In this document: positions 36,150 through 45,897 of the stretch, piece by piece
Position numbering within the stretch: the first letter of the stretch is position 1
Layout of the letters: each line of letters begins with the position of its first letter
Origin: an uncultured Glaciecola sp.
GTDB taxonomy: Bacteria; Pseudomonadota; Gammaproteobacteria; Enterobacterales; Alteromonadaceae
Assembly (NCBI GenBank): GCA_937125395.1
Contig: CAKZLI010000002.1
Span: 87,027 to 151,026, forward strand
Reading direction: 5' to 3'
DNA length: 64,000 nt
Notes under the pieces: generated by a model
The model's database searches: none
The model's input: only the letters and a program-made list of their open reading frames with translations
Told to the model about the DNA's origin: nothing
Translations under genes and position numbers: made by a program

Positions 36150-37186
36150 GTTGTAGCCTGCTTACGCGAACTGACTGAGGCAGAACCGATTACCGCTTGA
36201 TCTCGTTGGGCGAGTATCGCTGCACATTCTGAGATAGTGGTAAATTTCACATCGATTTTGGATTGCATATGAGCAACAGTGGCAGCAATGGCTTGGCACA
36301 TTGCTCCAAAGGCATCTTTACGTGCGTAAAATCCGGTTACCCCATCTAATAAACTTGAGCTATGCAAGTACATATGAATAACCGGTGTTTGCCGCTCAAT
36401 ACATTTATCAATGAGCGCGTTCATGTCTTGCACGGATGATAATTCAGGGCTGAGGTAGATTTTGCGCATGATATTAGATTGCCAAAGTAGACCTGTCGTT
36501 CGCAGATAGGTTAAGGGGGGCTGTTCAGATACACGCGAAATAGTCCGCCAAAAATCAAAGTTTTTGCGATTAAAGCCAACCGTGACCGGTAATTCCATAA
36601 TATCTCGTTGCTGACCTAACTGGTTGGGTGATGCCAAGTTAGGCCAATAGGGGGTAAGTGGCGCATCCATACAAGAAAAATGCTTATTTTGGTACAATGG
36701 ATACACACTAGAGTCTACTGTAAATCCGCGTGATTTTAACAATCCCATGATCGGACCATTTATACCCCAGCGACCGGTGCGAAACGAACGGGTTGATACA
36801 CCTAACGTATCACGGATTTTACTGGTGAGTCGGTCAAGTTTATCGGCTACTTGGTTGATCGGTAGGTTGACAACATGTGACTCAAATTCAGTGGTTTTGC
36901 CAAAATAAGGAGGATTACACCAAGGATGTAAATGCCCGCCTACCTCACACTTACCTGAGCGTATAGTGGTTTTAACTTGAGCTAGCGCGTGCGCATCATC
37001 CACTACCGGGTAATCAATAAAATACGTGGGTCGAATGTGTAATGACTCACAAAAAGATTGAAATGCCGGCAAATATTGCACATTGTTGACTGAAAAATTA
37101 TGTTCTGGAAAAGCAGACTCCCAATCCCACTCCTCTTCAGTATCTATGCTTAGCACAAACATCACTTCACGCTTGGACATAGTCAC
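36146..37186 (-). CDS. Polysaccharide deacetylase-like protein (WalW-like)
   Basis: The 346-residue protein has a NodB-like core: FVLSIDTEEEWDW (catalytic Asp region, about 10-22), GGHLHPWCNPP (histidine metal motif), RSFRTGRWGI and a late HMYLHSSSLLDG. The unusual HLHPWCNPP form of the metal motif is shared with WalW-type proteins of lipopolysaccharide/exopolysaccharide loci. It is distinct from the XrtA deacetylase at 16853-17695, so the island encodes two. The first 20 bases overlap the upstream glycosyltransferase. Confidence 0.82.
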   Translation of the reverse strand: MTMSKREVMFVLSIDTEEEWDWESAFPEHNFSVNNVQYLPAFQSFCESLHIRPTYFIDYPVVDDAHALAQVKTTIRSGKCEVGGHLHPWCNPPYFGKTTEFESHVVNLPINQVADKLDRLTSKIRDTLGVSTRSFRTGRWGINGPIMGLLKSRGFTVDSSVYPLYQNKHFSCMDAPLTPYWPNLASPNQLGQQRDIMELPVTVGFNRKNFDFWRTISRVSEQPPLTYLRTTGLLWQSNIMRKIYLSPELSSVQDMNALIDKCIERQTPVIHMYLHSSSLLDGVTGFYARKDAFGAMCQAIAATVAHMQSKIDVKFTTISECAAILAQRDQAVIGSASVSSRKQATT

Positions 37187-38309
37187 CTCGTTGAGCTGGG
37201 TCAGTTAGTCGAGTAAATAGTTCGCTGTATTCTTGTGCCATTCGCGCTGCAGAATAGTGGTCGTTGACGAAGGTGATAGCGGCATCCGTTAATGACTGTG
37301 CTAACTGAGGATCAGAGAGTAGGGTGCGCCAATGCTGTAATAATTGCGCTTCATCATGCAAAGGGGCTAACAATCCGGTCACTTGATGTTGGATTAATTG
37401 ATCAATTCCTGGAATATCGAATGCCGCGACCGGAATACCCATTGCACAGGCTTCCATCAAACACCGAGGTATCCCTTCAAGGGTTGAACTCATGACAAAC
37501 AAATCAAAGGTTTTGAGCAGGGCTAAACGGTCATCTCTAAATCCTAAAAATGAAATCGCATGAGCACAAGACAGTGTTTCAGCATGAGCTTGCAAGGCTG
37601 CTCGGGCATCACCATCGCCTAAGAAAACTAATTCCACGTTATCGTCTTGCTCATAATAGTCTGCAAATATACGTAATAGTGCGTCGATATTTTTGCGAGA
37701 AATCATTTGTCCAACAAAACCAATGCGTTTTTTGTCAGTGTGGCGGGAATACTGAGGATCATCTCGTACCGCTTCTACTTCCGATAAATCGACGCCATTT
37801 TGAATGTACTCCAAACGCGGTTCAGTGATATTAAAAGCCCGAACATCAGTACATAATTGTGCAGATAACGGCACCACTTTAGTTGCAAATTTCATGGCTT
37901 GGCAACCCAGCCATATAAATAATCGTAGTTTAATATCGGTTGAGTTTTCAAAACCATGTGGCGTGACGATCACGGGTATACCAGCTTTACGCGCAGCAAT
38001 CACACCCAAAATATCCGATTTGTAGCCATGTGTGTGGATGACATGTATTTGTCGTTCACGGATCACGTTCACCAACCGTTGAATCACTGCATAATCATAG
38101 GGGTGCTGCATTGGCACTTCATGGGCAATCTTACCTTGTTGTTTGAATGCGTTGACCAATGTTAAATTACGCGAGTCGGTTTCTAGGGTGATCGCTAACT
38201 CACTGTTAATCTGCGCAGGTAAGTGTTTCGTCAGCGCCAAGATCCATCGCTCGGCGCCATAAAATCCAGTTGGACAGATAAATTGCAATACATTAATTGA
38301 GTGTTTCAT
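37167..38309 (-). CDS. GT4-family glycosyltransferase
   Basis: The 380-residue GT-B enzyme starts NVLQFICPTGFYGAERWIL, then HVIHTHGYKSDILG, PHGFENST, IGFVGQMISRKNIDALL, FLGDGDARAALQ and STLEGIPRCLMEACAMGIPVAA (E-x7-E). It lies in the middle of the leftward operon with overlaps on both sides. Donor and linkage cannot be read from the sequence. Confidence 0.88.
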   Translation of the reverse strand: MKHSINVLQFICPTGFYGAERWILALTKHLPAQINSELAITLETDSRNLTLVNAFKQQGKIAHEVPMQHPYDYAVIQRLVNVIRERQIHVIHTHGYKSDILGVIAARKAGIPVIVTPHGFENSTDIKLRLFIWLGCQAMKFATKVVPLSAQLCTDVRAFNITEPRLEYIQNGVDLSEVEAVRDDPQYSRHTDKKRIGFVGQMISRKNIDALLRIFADYYEQDDNVELVFLGDGDARAALQAHAETLSCAHAISFLGFRDDRLALLKTFDLFVMSSTLEGIPRCLMEACAMGIPVAAFDIPGIDQLIQHQVTGLLAPLHDEAQLLQHWRTLLSDPQLAQSLTDAAITFVNDHYSAARMAQEYSELFTRLTDPAQRGDYVQA

Positions 38310-39349
38310 GCGTGACTATCCGTAGTAATTGAGTGAATTGAACCTTTGATTGTGCCAATGGCGCGGGCTGGAAAATAAACTGCGTAGAACTGAATCACAT
38401 CCCATAGTGATACCGTCTTAGGCACCATTGCGTATAAGCGAATACAATATGCGCCAAACGGCAGTAAGAACCCGATGAATGCACACAACGCAATTGCGAG
38501 TAATATCTCACTATTTACTATCCATGCACCCACACCAGTAATCAACATAGTGCATGCCATTAACAATAAGAATGGTGGAATAATAAAACTAGGAAATTCT
38601 CGCAATGGGATTTTGCGACCTTGTAATGATGCAATATTAGATTGTCCGCGCCAGATTTCTTTGTTGTACATTTCATGCAATAACTTGTCTTCTCCTAAGT
38701 GAATATAAGAGGTGCTTGAGGTATAAAAACACCCCCCTAATTGGCTCATTGCATGAGTAAAGTAATAATCTTCGCAGGTGGTTAAATGCTCAGGGAATCC
38801 ACCCACTAACCCAAAGTGTTCAGTGCGTAAAAAAAGATTCCGGCCCGGTAAAAAAGTCACGTCAGTGTCGATTTCTGCATTCGCTAATGAAGTCCGAATA
38901 TGCTCAAGCATCAACGCATCTTCTGGTGCTTGTTGGTGTGCGCTTACTAATACTGCGCCTCTTTTATGAAGGCAATCATGCATGACTGATAGCCAATCAG
39001 GTGCTAGTTGAATATCGGCATCAATAAAAGCCAGATAAGTGCTGTTAACCTGTGCTACACCCATATTGCGTTGTGTTGAAATACTGACATCATCTGATGC
39101 GTTTATCACTTGGACTGATAAATGCGGAGGGATGAGTGCAAGTGCGCGCAACGGTTCGATATTTTTGGTAACGATAATGACATCGATGTTAAATCCCGTG
39201 ATTGCTAATTGGGCGATAGAATCAAGAGTGTCGATGAGTAAGGTTTCACGCCCTTTGTGCGGGATCACAAACGATACCGAAATAGGTAGCGCAGAGGGCT
39301 GATGATTATCAGCAAGAGTTGACGTGCATTCCATGCTCAATTGATCCAT
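38306..39349 (-). CDS. GT2-family glycosyltransferase with C-terminal membrane segments
   Basis: The 347-residue protein has a GT-A domain: VSFVIPHKGRETLLIDTLDSI, LAFIDADIQLAPDW (D-x-D-like, about 111-124), LPGRNLFLRTEHF and TCEDYYFTHAM (catalytic ED). Two hydrophobic segments (about 256-276 and 281-302) and a further amphipathic region anchor it to the inner membrane. The 3' end overlaps the next GT gene; the 5' end overlaps the lyase-like gene by 13 bases. Confidence 0.87.
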   Translation of the reverse strand: MDQLSMECTSTLADNHQPSALPISVSFVIPHKGRETLLIDTLDSIAQLAITGFNIDVIIVTKNIEPLRALALIPPHLSVQVINASDDVSISTQRNMGVAQVNSTYLAFIDADIQLAPDWLSVMHDCLHKRGAVLVSAHQQAPEDALMLEHIRTSLANAEIDTDVTFLPGRNLFLRTEHFGLVGGFPEHLTTCEDYYFTHAMSQLGGCFYTSSTSYIHLGEDKLLHEMYNKEIWRGQSNIASLQGRKIPLREFPSFIIPPFLLLMACTMLITGVGAWIVNSEILLAIALCAFIGFLLPFGAYCIRLYAMVPKTVSLWDVIQFYAVYFPARAIGTIKGSIHSITTDSHA

Positions 39350-41895
39350 TTTTGTAATCGTTTACTGCGTTTCTTTAATTGGCTTAGTTCATGTTTTATC
39401 GACCAATTAGCTAAATTGTTCACTGCAATTTGATGAAATTTAAGTTTAGCTTTTGCCAGCGATGCCGCACGAGGAGGTGACGCTAATGCCAAAGGAGCAA
39501 TCTGGTTTAGTCCATCATAGAACTCACGGCCACCATAATTTTGCATAATCAATGCTTGTATACGCGTATAACTTCGCTCATCACTGCGTTGTAGCTGCTG
39601 TACTACAAATGTTTGAATGCTATCTGCACAGGTTTGATAAGCCGTTGCCTGATCAGGGTGAATGAAGGCTGCGTAACTCAATACATCAACCTTGCGCAAA
39701 TCCTGTCCTGACCAAGTTTGATTTGGGTATTCTAGTTTGTCAGGATTATGCAAATAAGGCTGTTCGTTGGTTAGCATCCAGTTCGCAAACAGCACAATAA
39801 TATCAGCACAATGCTGCCATAAAGAATGTTCAGCACTTGCTTTAGGATAATGTTGGCAGATCCGCATAAAGCGCATAACCGCTTGCAAGAAGACAGTATA
39901 AAACCAAGTGTGCTCAACATCATCTAACTGCCGATCCGTTAAGTTTTCTTGTGCATTAACGGTGTGCACAATGATTGCAAAGGCTTTATGCAGGTAATAT
40001 TGGTCGTTTTGTAACATAAACATATCCAAAGTGGCATGGATATAATTCGCTGTGCCTCGGTCAAGTGGATAGGTATTGGTCGTGATATTTTTGAGATCGA
40101 CTCGGTGTCGGTTTTTTAAGGCAAGTAGCAACCCCACTAAGGAATTATCACCATCATAGACTTGCTCGATCCATCGATACAAACTCATCACCGCTTCTTT
40201 AGAATAACGGTCGCCAGTCAGATAATAATGATATAACAAGCCGGTGGTATAACAATGCTGACCACCTGGTCCGCCACCTCCAGCATGATCCTCATACGCA
40301 TTGGCTTGATGATGATGCGAATAGGTTCTATGAGTGCAGGATAATGCAGGTAAGTAGTGGTCCGTATGCCAAAATAATCCACCATTATATTCAGGTTTAT
40401 CAGCTTGAGTATGGTAAATATCAATATGGCAAATATGCTGAGCAAGTTGCTGCGCTAGCGTAAAATAATCCGCGTTACCAGTTAATAACCATTGTCGAAT
40501 AAAGCCTAATAATGGGTCATATTGATTGTTATAAAAACTAATAAAGGCTTTATCATTCGGTTGGTGTGTTTGTTGCGCAGCTTCATGGTCGGCATACAGT
40601 TCACCAAAATGGCGAAAGCCAAACATATCGGCAGTTTCTCTTTTTGTAAAAAAATGCGCATGACCGACGATGCCTTCATCTAGTAACCCTTGCAAGGGGG
40701 AATCAAGTAACTGGGTGTGATGCATTTCTACGGCACTAGTTTGGTTGACATAAATAGGATCTAAGATCACCGTGATCTGCTGTTGATGTTGACTGTGGTC
40801 TCGTGTGATAGAGATTTCTCGTTGCCAGCGTTCACCAGGCTGTAATTCACTTAGGCTAGTGACTTGGCTATCATGCATATGCCAAGTGATCGAATCGGAT
40901 TGCACGTCTAGAGCACTGGGAAATTTTTCCCAAAAATAGCGTAAATGTGTATACCACTCTTGCTTATGTGAATTGATTTTTATAACGGGATTCACTCGCA
41001 TATGATGAGTGGTTTGATGATTCATCAGTGTGCTTTGATGTTCTAGAGGCTGGAACAATTGTGCATTAACGTGAGCATCAGAATGCCAGTTGTGACCACC
41101 ACTACTGAGCTGTTGAATTAATAAAGGCGGTGAGATAGCATCAAAATCTGAGTCTGTCGTCAGTTGTGCAAATACACTCGGTGAGGCAACAGCTGCCTCA
41201 GTCTGGCATAACGTTAAACGACAAAACCAATCGTCAATCATCATACTATTGGGATCTCCTAAGTCCCATGTGCCGTTGGGATGATTAGCACACTGCGCAT
41301 TATGCAATACCGACTCAATGTAGCAATCACCACTGGCATACACGATCCTAAGGTTAAGATGGGTATGTAATGATGTTGCATTGTCATCTGCGACCACGGC
41401 ACATTGAATATCACAATACAATGGACTCGTTGCCACATATTCTTGTAACGACAGGATGCGTAATTGGTTTAGATGAAGGCTGCCGGTATGGACACCAAAC
41501 CCGATTGACCAGGCTGATTGATGAACGCCTTTATGATCAATCATGTATTGGACATCTTGGCATTGGATCTGGAGTAATTGTTGCGAGGTAAAGCGACAAA
41601 ATTCAGGATGTTTGATTGATTTTGCAGGTTCTTGTTGCACCGATAGACACAGTGAAGTCATCGCAGGAATCGCGATCACTGCATTTAACTGTAACCATTT
41701 TACTGAGTTGTCAGGCCACAGAGCCAAACTTTTAGTCGCCACCGGATAACGGCAGCCCAGTTGGTCAACGAGTACAAAATCCATTTTTAACCACACTTTG
41801 CCCTGTTGGCAAGGGATCCCTTGTTGAAGGATGTAACGACTGATCGCCTCATTGGCGGGATTCTCAATAGTTAATACTTCGTGTAACGTAATCAT
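39337..41895 (-). CDS. Large RIFT-barrel/toroid polysaccharide-lyase-like protein
   Basis: The 852-residue protein opens with MITLHEVLTIENPANE and CRYPVATKSLALWPDNSVKWLQL-type strands, reminiscent of the RIFT-barrel start of exo-rhamnogalacturonan-lyase-like proteins. The middle and end (about 470-800) are helical with YEDHAGGGGPGGQHCYTTGLLYHYYLTGD, resembling an alpha/alpha-toroid active site. No signal peptide is evident, which is odd for a lyase. I chose ATG at 41895 because AGGAAG lies seven bases upstream; a start six codons earlier lacks this. It is flanked by glycosyltransferase and GNAT genes. Enzymatic activity is a guess from fold resemblance. Confidence 0.55.
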   Translation of the reverse strand: MITLHEVLTIENPANEAISRYILQQGIPCQQGKVWLKMDFVLVDQLGCRYPVATKSLALWPDNSVKWLQLNAVIAIPAMTSLCLSVQQEPAKSIKHPEFCRFTSQQLLQIQCQDVQYMIDHKGVHQSAWSIGFGVHTGSLHLNQLRILSLQEYVATSPLYCDIQCAVVADDNATSLHTHLNLRIVYASGDCYIESVLHNAQCANHPNGTWDLGDPNSMMIDDWFCRLTLCQTEAAVASPSVFAQLTTDSDFDAISPPLLIQQLSSGGHNWHSDAHVNAQLFQPLEHQSTLMNHQTTHHMRVNPVIKINSHKQEWYTHLRYFWEKFPSALDVQSDSITWHMHDSQVTSLSELQPGERWQREISITRDHSQHQQQITVILDPIYVNQTSAVEMHHTQLLDSPLQGLLDEGIVGHAHFFTKRETADMFGFRHFGELYADHEAAQQTHQPNDKAFISFYNNQYDPLLGFIRQWLLTGNADYFTLAQQLAQHICHIDIYHTQADKPEYNGGLFWHTDHYLPALSCTHRTYSHHHQANAYEDHAGGGGPGGQHCYTTGLLYHYYLTGDRYSKEAVMSLYRWIEQVYDGDNSLVGLLLALKNRHRVDLKNITTNTYPLDRGTANYIHATLDMFMLQNDQYYLHKAFAIIVHTVNAQENLTDRQLDDVEHTWFYTVFLQAVMRFMRICQHYPKASAEHSLWQHCADIIVLFANWMLTNEQPYLHNPDKLEYPNQTWSGQDLRKVDVLSYAAFIHPDQATAYQTCADSIQTFVVQQLQRSDERSYTRIQALIMQNYGGREFYDGLNQIAPLALASPPRAASLAKAKLKFHQIAVNNLANWSIKHELSQLKKRSKRLQKWIN

Positions 41896-41935
41896 ATTTC
41901 TTCCTGAAAGCATGAATAAAGTGTGTTGTAAATTA

Positions 41936-43030
41936 TCAAGGAGTAGTTAACAAAGACCGCATTTTGTAAAGTGATCGTTTAAATTGATAGCGTACTAAGC
42001 TATGACAAAGATGCGTATAATTAAACGTGTATTGAGTATCACTCAGGGACGTTTTGTATTGGCTTTCTCCGCCTAAAAAATCATAAGTATGACAGCCTTG
42101 CTCAGCATAGTGCTGCATAGCAAGGACATGCATGACTAACCCAACTTTACATTTATTATCGGCACTGACGTAATTCACCCCAGACAAATAAAAGTTAACA
42201 GTATTGTTATGTACTATATTGTACAAATAGCCCAAATGCGTATCGCCAGCACTAAACCCTAATAAATGAATGTCATGTTCGGTATGTTCAATGCGCATTA
42301 AACGAGTATGAAAATCGACAAAGACGGGATTATCAAAGCCACTCCCAAATTCACTATCACCCCAGCGTTGTTTATGTAAATCCGCCAAAGCAGGAAACTG
42401 ACTGATTGCTTCAGCGTGGGTATATTTTGTGAGTGTGATTGAGCCAAACGTATGTTCTATAAATTTGATGGCTCGCTTTAACTGATTTTTACGATTTTTA
42501 GAGAAGCTATTAAGCAGTGTATGTAAATCTTGATACTCAGGTTGCAATGCTTTACTAAAGCCTTGAATATGTTCTTCATCGATGGCGTAGGTATTACCAC
42601 TAGTCCATTGCCGTGCCGAGTAAAGACTGGTGTTAATCACTAAACTATCGACTTTTTCAGAAGCAAAACAATAGTCAACCCAAGCAAAACGACAGGCTGT
42701 TAAGTATTCTGGCGACGCGAGTATATCGTTGTATTCAATCCATGATTGATCTAGCCGTTGCACGCCCGTTTGATTCAAATACATTTGTCGTAATGAAAAC
42801 CCTAAGCCGCGATGAGTATGAATTTGTCCGATACATATGCCAACGGGGTGGGTTGGATTGTGTTTCATATAAAACACAAAAACCTTCGGCAAAAAAGGCA
42901 ATGTAGCAAGCCAAGTACCCACCCAAGACCATGACAAGAAAAAAGACACGTCGGGAGTCTCAATCGTTTGCCAAAGTACTGCAATCTTGTCCAGAGGTAG
43001 TGCCTGGCATTTAACAATGATGTCGCTCAT
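41936..43030 (-). CDS. FemAB/BioF2-like GNAT acyltransferase
   Basis: The 364-residue protein resembles the Acetyltransf_6 (BioF2-like) family: WSWVGTWLATLPFLPKVFV at the start, SFSKNRKNQLKRAIKFIE (about 165-182) and GCHTYDFLGGESQYKTSLSD near residue 320. It is the second GNAT-type protein of the island, distinct from the one at 35061-36149. Such proteins transfer acyl or aminoacyl groups; the target is likely the glycan. It starts eight bases after prsT ends. Confidence 0.82.
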   Translation of the reverse strand: MSDIIVKCQALPLDKIAVLWQTIETPDVSFFLSWSWVGTWLATLPFLPKVFVFYMKHNPTHPVGICIGQIHTHRGLGFSLRQMYLNQTGVQRLDQSWIEYNDILASPEYLTACRFAWVDYCFASEKVDSLVINTSLYSARQWTSGNTYAIDEEHIQGFSKALQPEYQDLHTLLNSFSKNRKNQLKRAIKFIEHTFGSITLTKYTHAEAISQFPALADLHKQRWGDSEFGSGFDNPVFVDFHTRLMRIEHTEHDIHLLGFSAGDTHLGYLYNIVHNNTVNFYLSGVNYVSADNKCKVGLVMHVLAMQHYAEQGCHTYDFLGGESQYKTSLSDTQYTFNYTHLCHSLVRYQFKRSLYKMRSLLTTP

Positions 43031-43038
43031 GTACAGAG

Positions 43039-45801
43039 TTAACCGCTAATCTTTTTTTGTAATTCATTTAAGCGAGCCACTAATTCGGGTTCTTTAGATG
43101 AAATAGAGGTTAAGATTTTTTCTGCGTCTTTGGTATTTCCCGCCACAATTAACGCCTCTGCATAATTTAAAACAATCGGTACATCAAATGGGGCTTTGTT
43201 GTATGCAATTTCTAAAAATGCCAAGGCACCACTGATATCATTTTGCTTTAATTTAATCATGCCTAAAGTATCGAGGATTTTTTCATTTTCAGGATCAATA
43301 TCTAAGGCTTGTTTAGCGTACTTTTCTGCATCAACAGTCTGTTCGAGTAGATAATGACTAAATGCTAAATTATTTAAAATAAACACATTGTTAGGTACTC
43401 TAAAATTGAGATTCGATAAGACAAGAATGGCGTTAGGGGTATCATGACGCATTAAAAACGACCCCAACATGGCATACGATGTCATGTCATCTGGATAGGT
43501 CTTAGTATGGCTCTGTAACAAGCCAATCGCCTCATCAATTCGTCCCACGTTATAGAGACTTTGGGCATATTTATGTGCAACTAACGCAACCGGACTCTTC
43601 TCATATAAAGCTTTGTAACGTGTGACAGCATCAGCATATTCTTCGCTATAAAATGCGATGTGAGCCAACGCTAGTTGCGCTTTAGGATGCTGTTCTTGTT
43701 CATCGTTTAAGATAACAATTGCATTGCGTGCTTCATTGTATTTTTTCAGTTCAATCAACACATTTGCTTTGATAATTTTAAACATTGGTATTTGTGGGTG
43801 CAACATAATGGCTCGATTGACCAATCGTTCGCTGCTGATCCAATCTTCATTCAGTTCAAGAATGCCTAATTCTGCAATATATGGCTCGACCGATTTTGGA
43901 TGCACTGTGCGCCATTTTTCATATTCGCGTTGCGCACCGATAAAATCTTGTTTAGCGATCTTACTACTTGCTAACAAAGACCAAAATAAAGGAGGAGTGC
44001 TGGGGTTGGTGACGTACCGACCCAATAAATCAGTAACTTCATCGTAATGTTGACTAGCATATAACGCCGATGCATACAGTAAACGGTATTCAATACGTGA
44101 TGAAAATACACTAAATGCATCTTTAAATTTAGGCAGATAACTGCGCGTTGTATTTAAACCAATACTGGCATTATATAAATGATTGAGACTATTAAGATCA
44201 TGCGGTGCCTGTTCCAGTACTTTTTGGACATAGCCAAGCGCTAAATCGTATTCTAATGCGGTAATATGTAAATCACTAAAGAATTGCAGTGCGGTAATAT
44301 TCTTCGGATTAATGGCCAGCACATCGGCAAAGGCTTTTTTACCTAACAATATTTCATTAGAAGATAAATGCACTAACGCTTTGATGATCAAACCCACTTC
44401 AGATGGGCCAGCTTCAATCATGGTGTTACTTAATGTCAACGCCTTATCAAATTGTTTGGCTTTGTAATAGGTGAGTAACAATAGCTGTTTGTTGGCTTCT
44501 ACATTTAAGCCACTTGCGATGGCATTTTCTAATTGCACAATGGCCTGGTCTTGATTCAATGCCATATTTAACATGGTTGATTTAGCTTGCATGTCATCAG
44601 ACAACTCTACTCCGGAGGATTCAAGGCGCTTGAGTAATGTACTTGCTTCTGTAGAACGTCCTTCTGAACTGAGTTTGTAGGCTGTAGATGTCACAAGCAG
44701 AGGATCAATCTTGCTTAGGTCTTTTTGTAATAATGATGTCACTGAAGCTTGGGTGTAACCAAGCTTTGCATCGGTTAATAATCGAGCATTGGTAATCGCA
44801 TGGTCATCAGGGAAGGTGATGTTGATAGCATCTAAATATCGTTTTGCCTGCTCAAAATCCCCGGTTTGAACCGAGCTTAATGCTGCAATAGAAAAACTGG
44901 AAACGGAATACAATTGCCCATCAATTGCTTTTTCGGCATGAATTTTGGCATTAACAAAATCCCCTTTGTCATATGCGATAACGGCGGCAAGTTGTTGCAC
45001 ATACCCATTCAGAGGCAAATCAATTAATAACTCATCGATTATCGGCTGGGCGAGGGGATATTCCGTGTTCTTGATAATAGAAGCTGCATAGAATAATTTA
45101 AACCGATTATTGTCAGGCAGTTTTTGATGAATGATGGCAAAGACATCTTGTGCATCGTCATAGCGTTCTAACAAGGTCAGTAGTTGACCTTTTAGCAATA
45201 ATGCTTCGGTAAATTTTGGTTGAATGGCAAGCACTTGATCAATCAAATCGAGAGCTTCTTCGTTCGCAGCTTGAGAAGCGGCATCGACAGCTTGGCCTAA
45301 ATTAGTAAACGCATTATCTGTGGCGATGTCATTGGCAAGCTGAATACTGGATGTTGCAGCGTCCGTATTGCCTTGTTTGTAATGAGCCAAAGCCTGATAA
45401 ATGTAAGCCGTTGATAGTTGTGTTTCGGTGATACTTTGAATATGTTGACTGGCGAGTGAATTAACAAAATTGATTAAGCCTTCATACTCAGCCATTAAAT
45501 ATTTGGATTGTAATAAACTTGGGATCACGATGGTTGGTTGATAACTGCCATTAAATAGCTTGACCCATTCTTTATCTGCGCTCTGATAATCACCCACATC
45601 CATGTAGCGTTGCGCTAATAATTGTCTGAGTTGATTGGATTCAGGATCTTCAACTAAGCCATTTTTGAGTAACAAAATAGCAGTTCGAATATCTTGAGCA
45701 CCAGGTTGTGATACCTGTTGAATAATTTGTTCAGTGGTAAGTTGCTGTGTGCAGCCAGCCAGCAACGCAATTGTCCATACTGCAATAACGGTTTTTTTCA
45801 T
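43039..45801 (-). CDS. prsT: PEP-CTERM system TPR-repeat lipoprotein PrsT
   Basis: The 920-residue protein has a lipoprotein signal (ALLAGCTQQ, Cys17) and then about twenty tetratricopeptide-like helical repeats to the C-terminus (for example ALLLKGQLLTLLERYDDAQDVF and LNNLAFSHYLLEQTVDAEKYA). Length and layout match the TIGR02917 PrsT family, found almost only with exosortase A. It is probably a periplasm-facing scaffold, by analogy with AlgK/PelB-type TPR proteins. AAAGGAG lies upstream. It follows the PEP-CTERM gene across a terminator and leads into the glycan operon. Confidence 0.93.
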   Translation of the reverse strand: MKKTVIAVWTIALLAGCTQQLTTEQIIQQVSQPGAQDIRTAILLLKNGLVEDPESNQLRQLLAQRYMDVGDYQSADKEWVKLFNGSYQPTIVIPSLLQSKYLMAEYEGLINFVNSLASQHIQSITETQLSTAYIYQALAHYKQGNTDAATSSIQLANDIATDNAFTNLGQAVDAASQAANEEALDLIDQVLAIQPKFTEALLLKGQLLTLLERYDDAQDVFAIIHQKLPDNNRFKLFYAASIIKNTEYPLAQPIIDELLIDLPLNGYVQQLAAVIAYDKGDFVNAKIHAEKAIDGQLYSVSSFSIAALSSVQTGDFEQAKRYLDAINITFPDDHAITNARLLTDAKLGYTQASVTSLLQKDLSKIDPLLVTSTAYKLSSEGRSTEASTLLKRLESSGVELSDDMQAKSTMLNMALNQDQAIVQLENAIASGLNVEANKQLLLLTYYKAKQFDKALTLSNTMIEAGPSEVGLIIKALVHLSSNEILLGKKAFADVLAINPKNITALQFFSDLHITALEYDLALGYVQKVLEQAPHDLNSLNHLYNASIGLNTTRSYLPKFKDAFSVFSSRIEYRLLYASALYASQHYDEVTDLLGRYVTNPSTPPLFWSLLASSKIAKQDFIGAQREYEKWRTVHPKSVEPYIAELGILELNEDWISSERLVNRAIMLHPQIPMFKIIKANVLIELKKYNEARNAIVILNDEQEQHPKAQLALAHIAFYSEEYADAVTRYKALYEKSPVALVAHKYAQSLYNVGRIDEAIGLLQSHTKTYPDDMTSYAMLGSFLMRHDTPNAILVLSNLNFRVPNNVFILNNLAFSHYLLEQTVDAEKYAKQALDIDPENEKILDTLGMIKLKQNDISGALAFLEIAYNKAPFDVPIVLNYAEALIVAGNTKDAEKILTSISSKEPELVARLNELQKKISG

Positions 45802-45852
45802 GAATTATCTACTCCTTTAGACATAAAACATAATATTGCACAAATTGTAGAC

Positions 45853-45880
45853 AAAAAAAAGCCCGCTTGCGCGGACTTTT
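45853..45880 (-). terminator. Rho-independent terminator after the PEP-CTERM gene
   Basis: On the minus strand AGTCCGC-GCAA-GCGGGCT forms a seven-base-pair GC-rich stem with a stable GCAA-type tetraloop followed by eight T. It sits 18 bases after the PEP-CTERM stop and before prsT. Leak through it would give a strong short PEP-CTERM message and a weaker long operon message. Confidence 0.88.
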
Positions 45881-45897
45881 CAGAATTTATTACTAAT

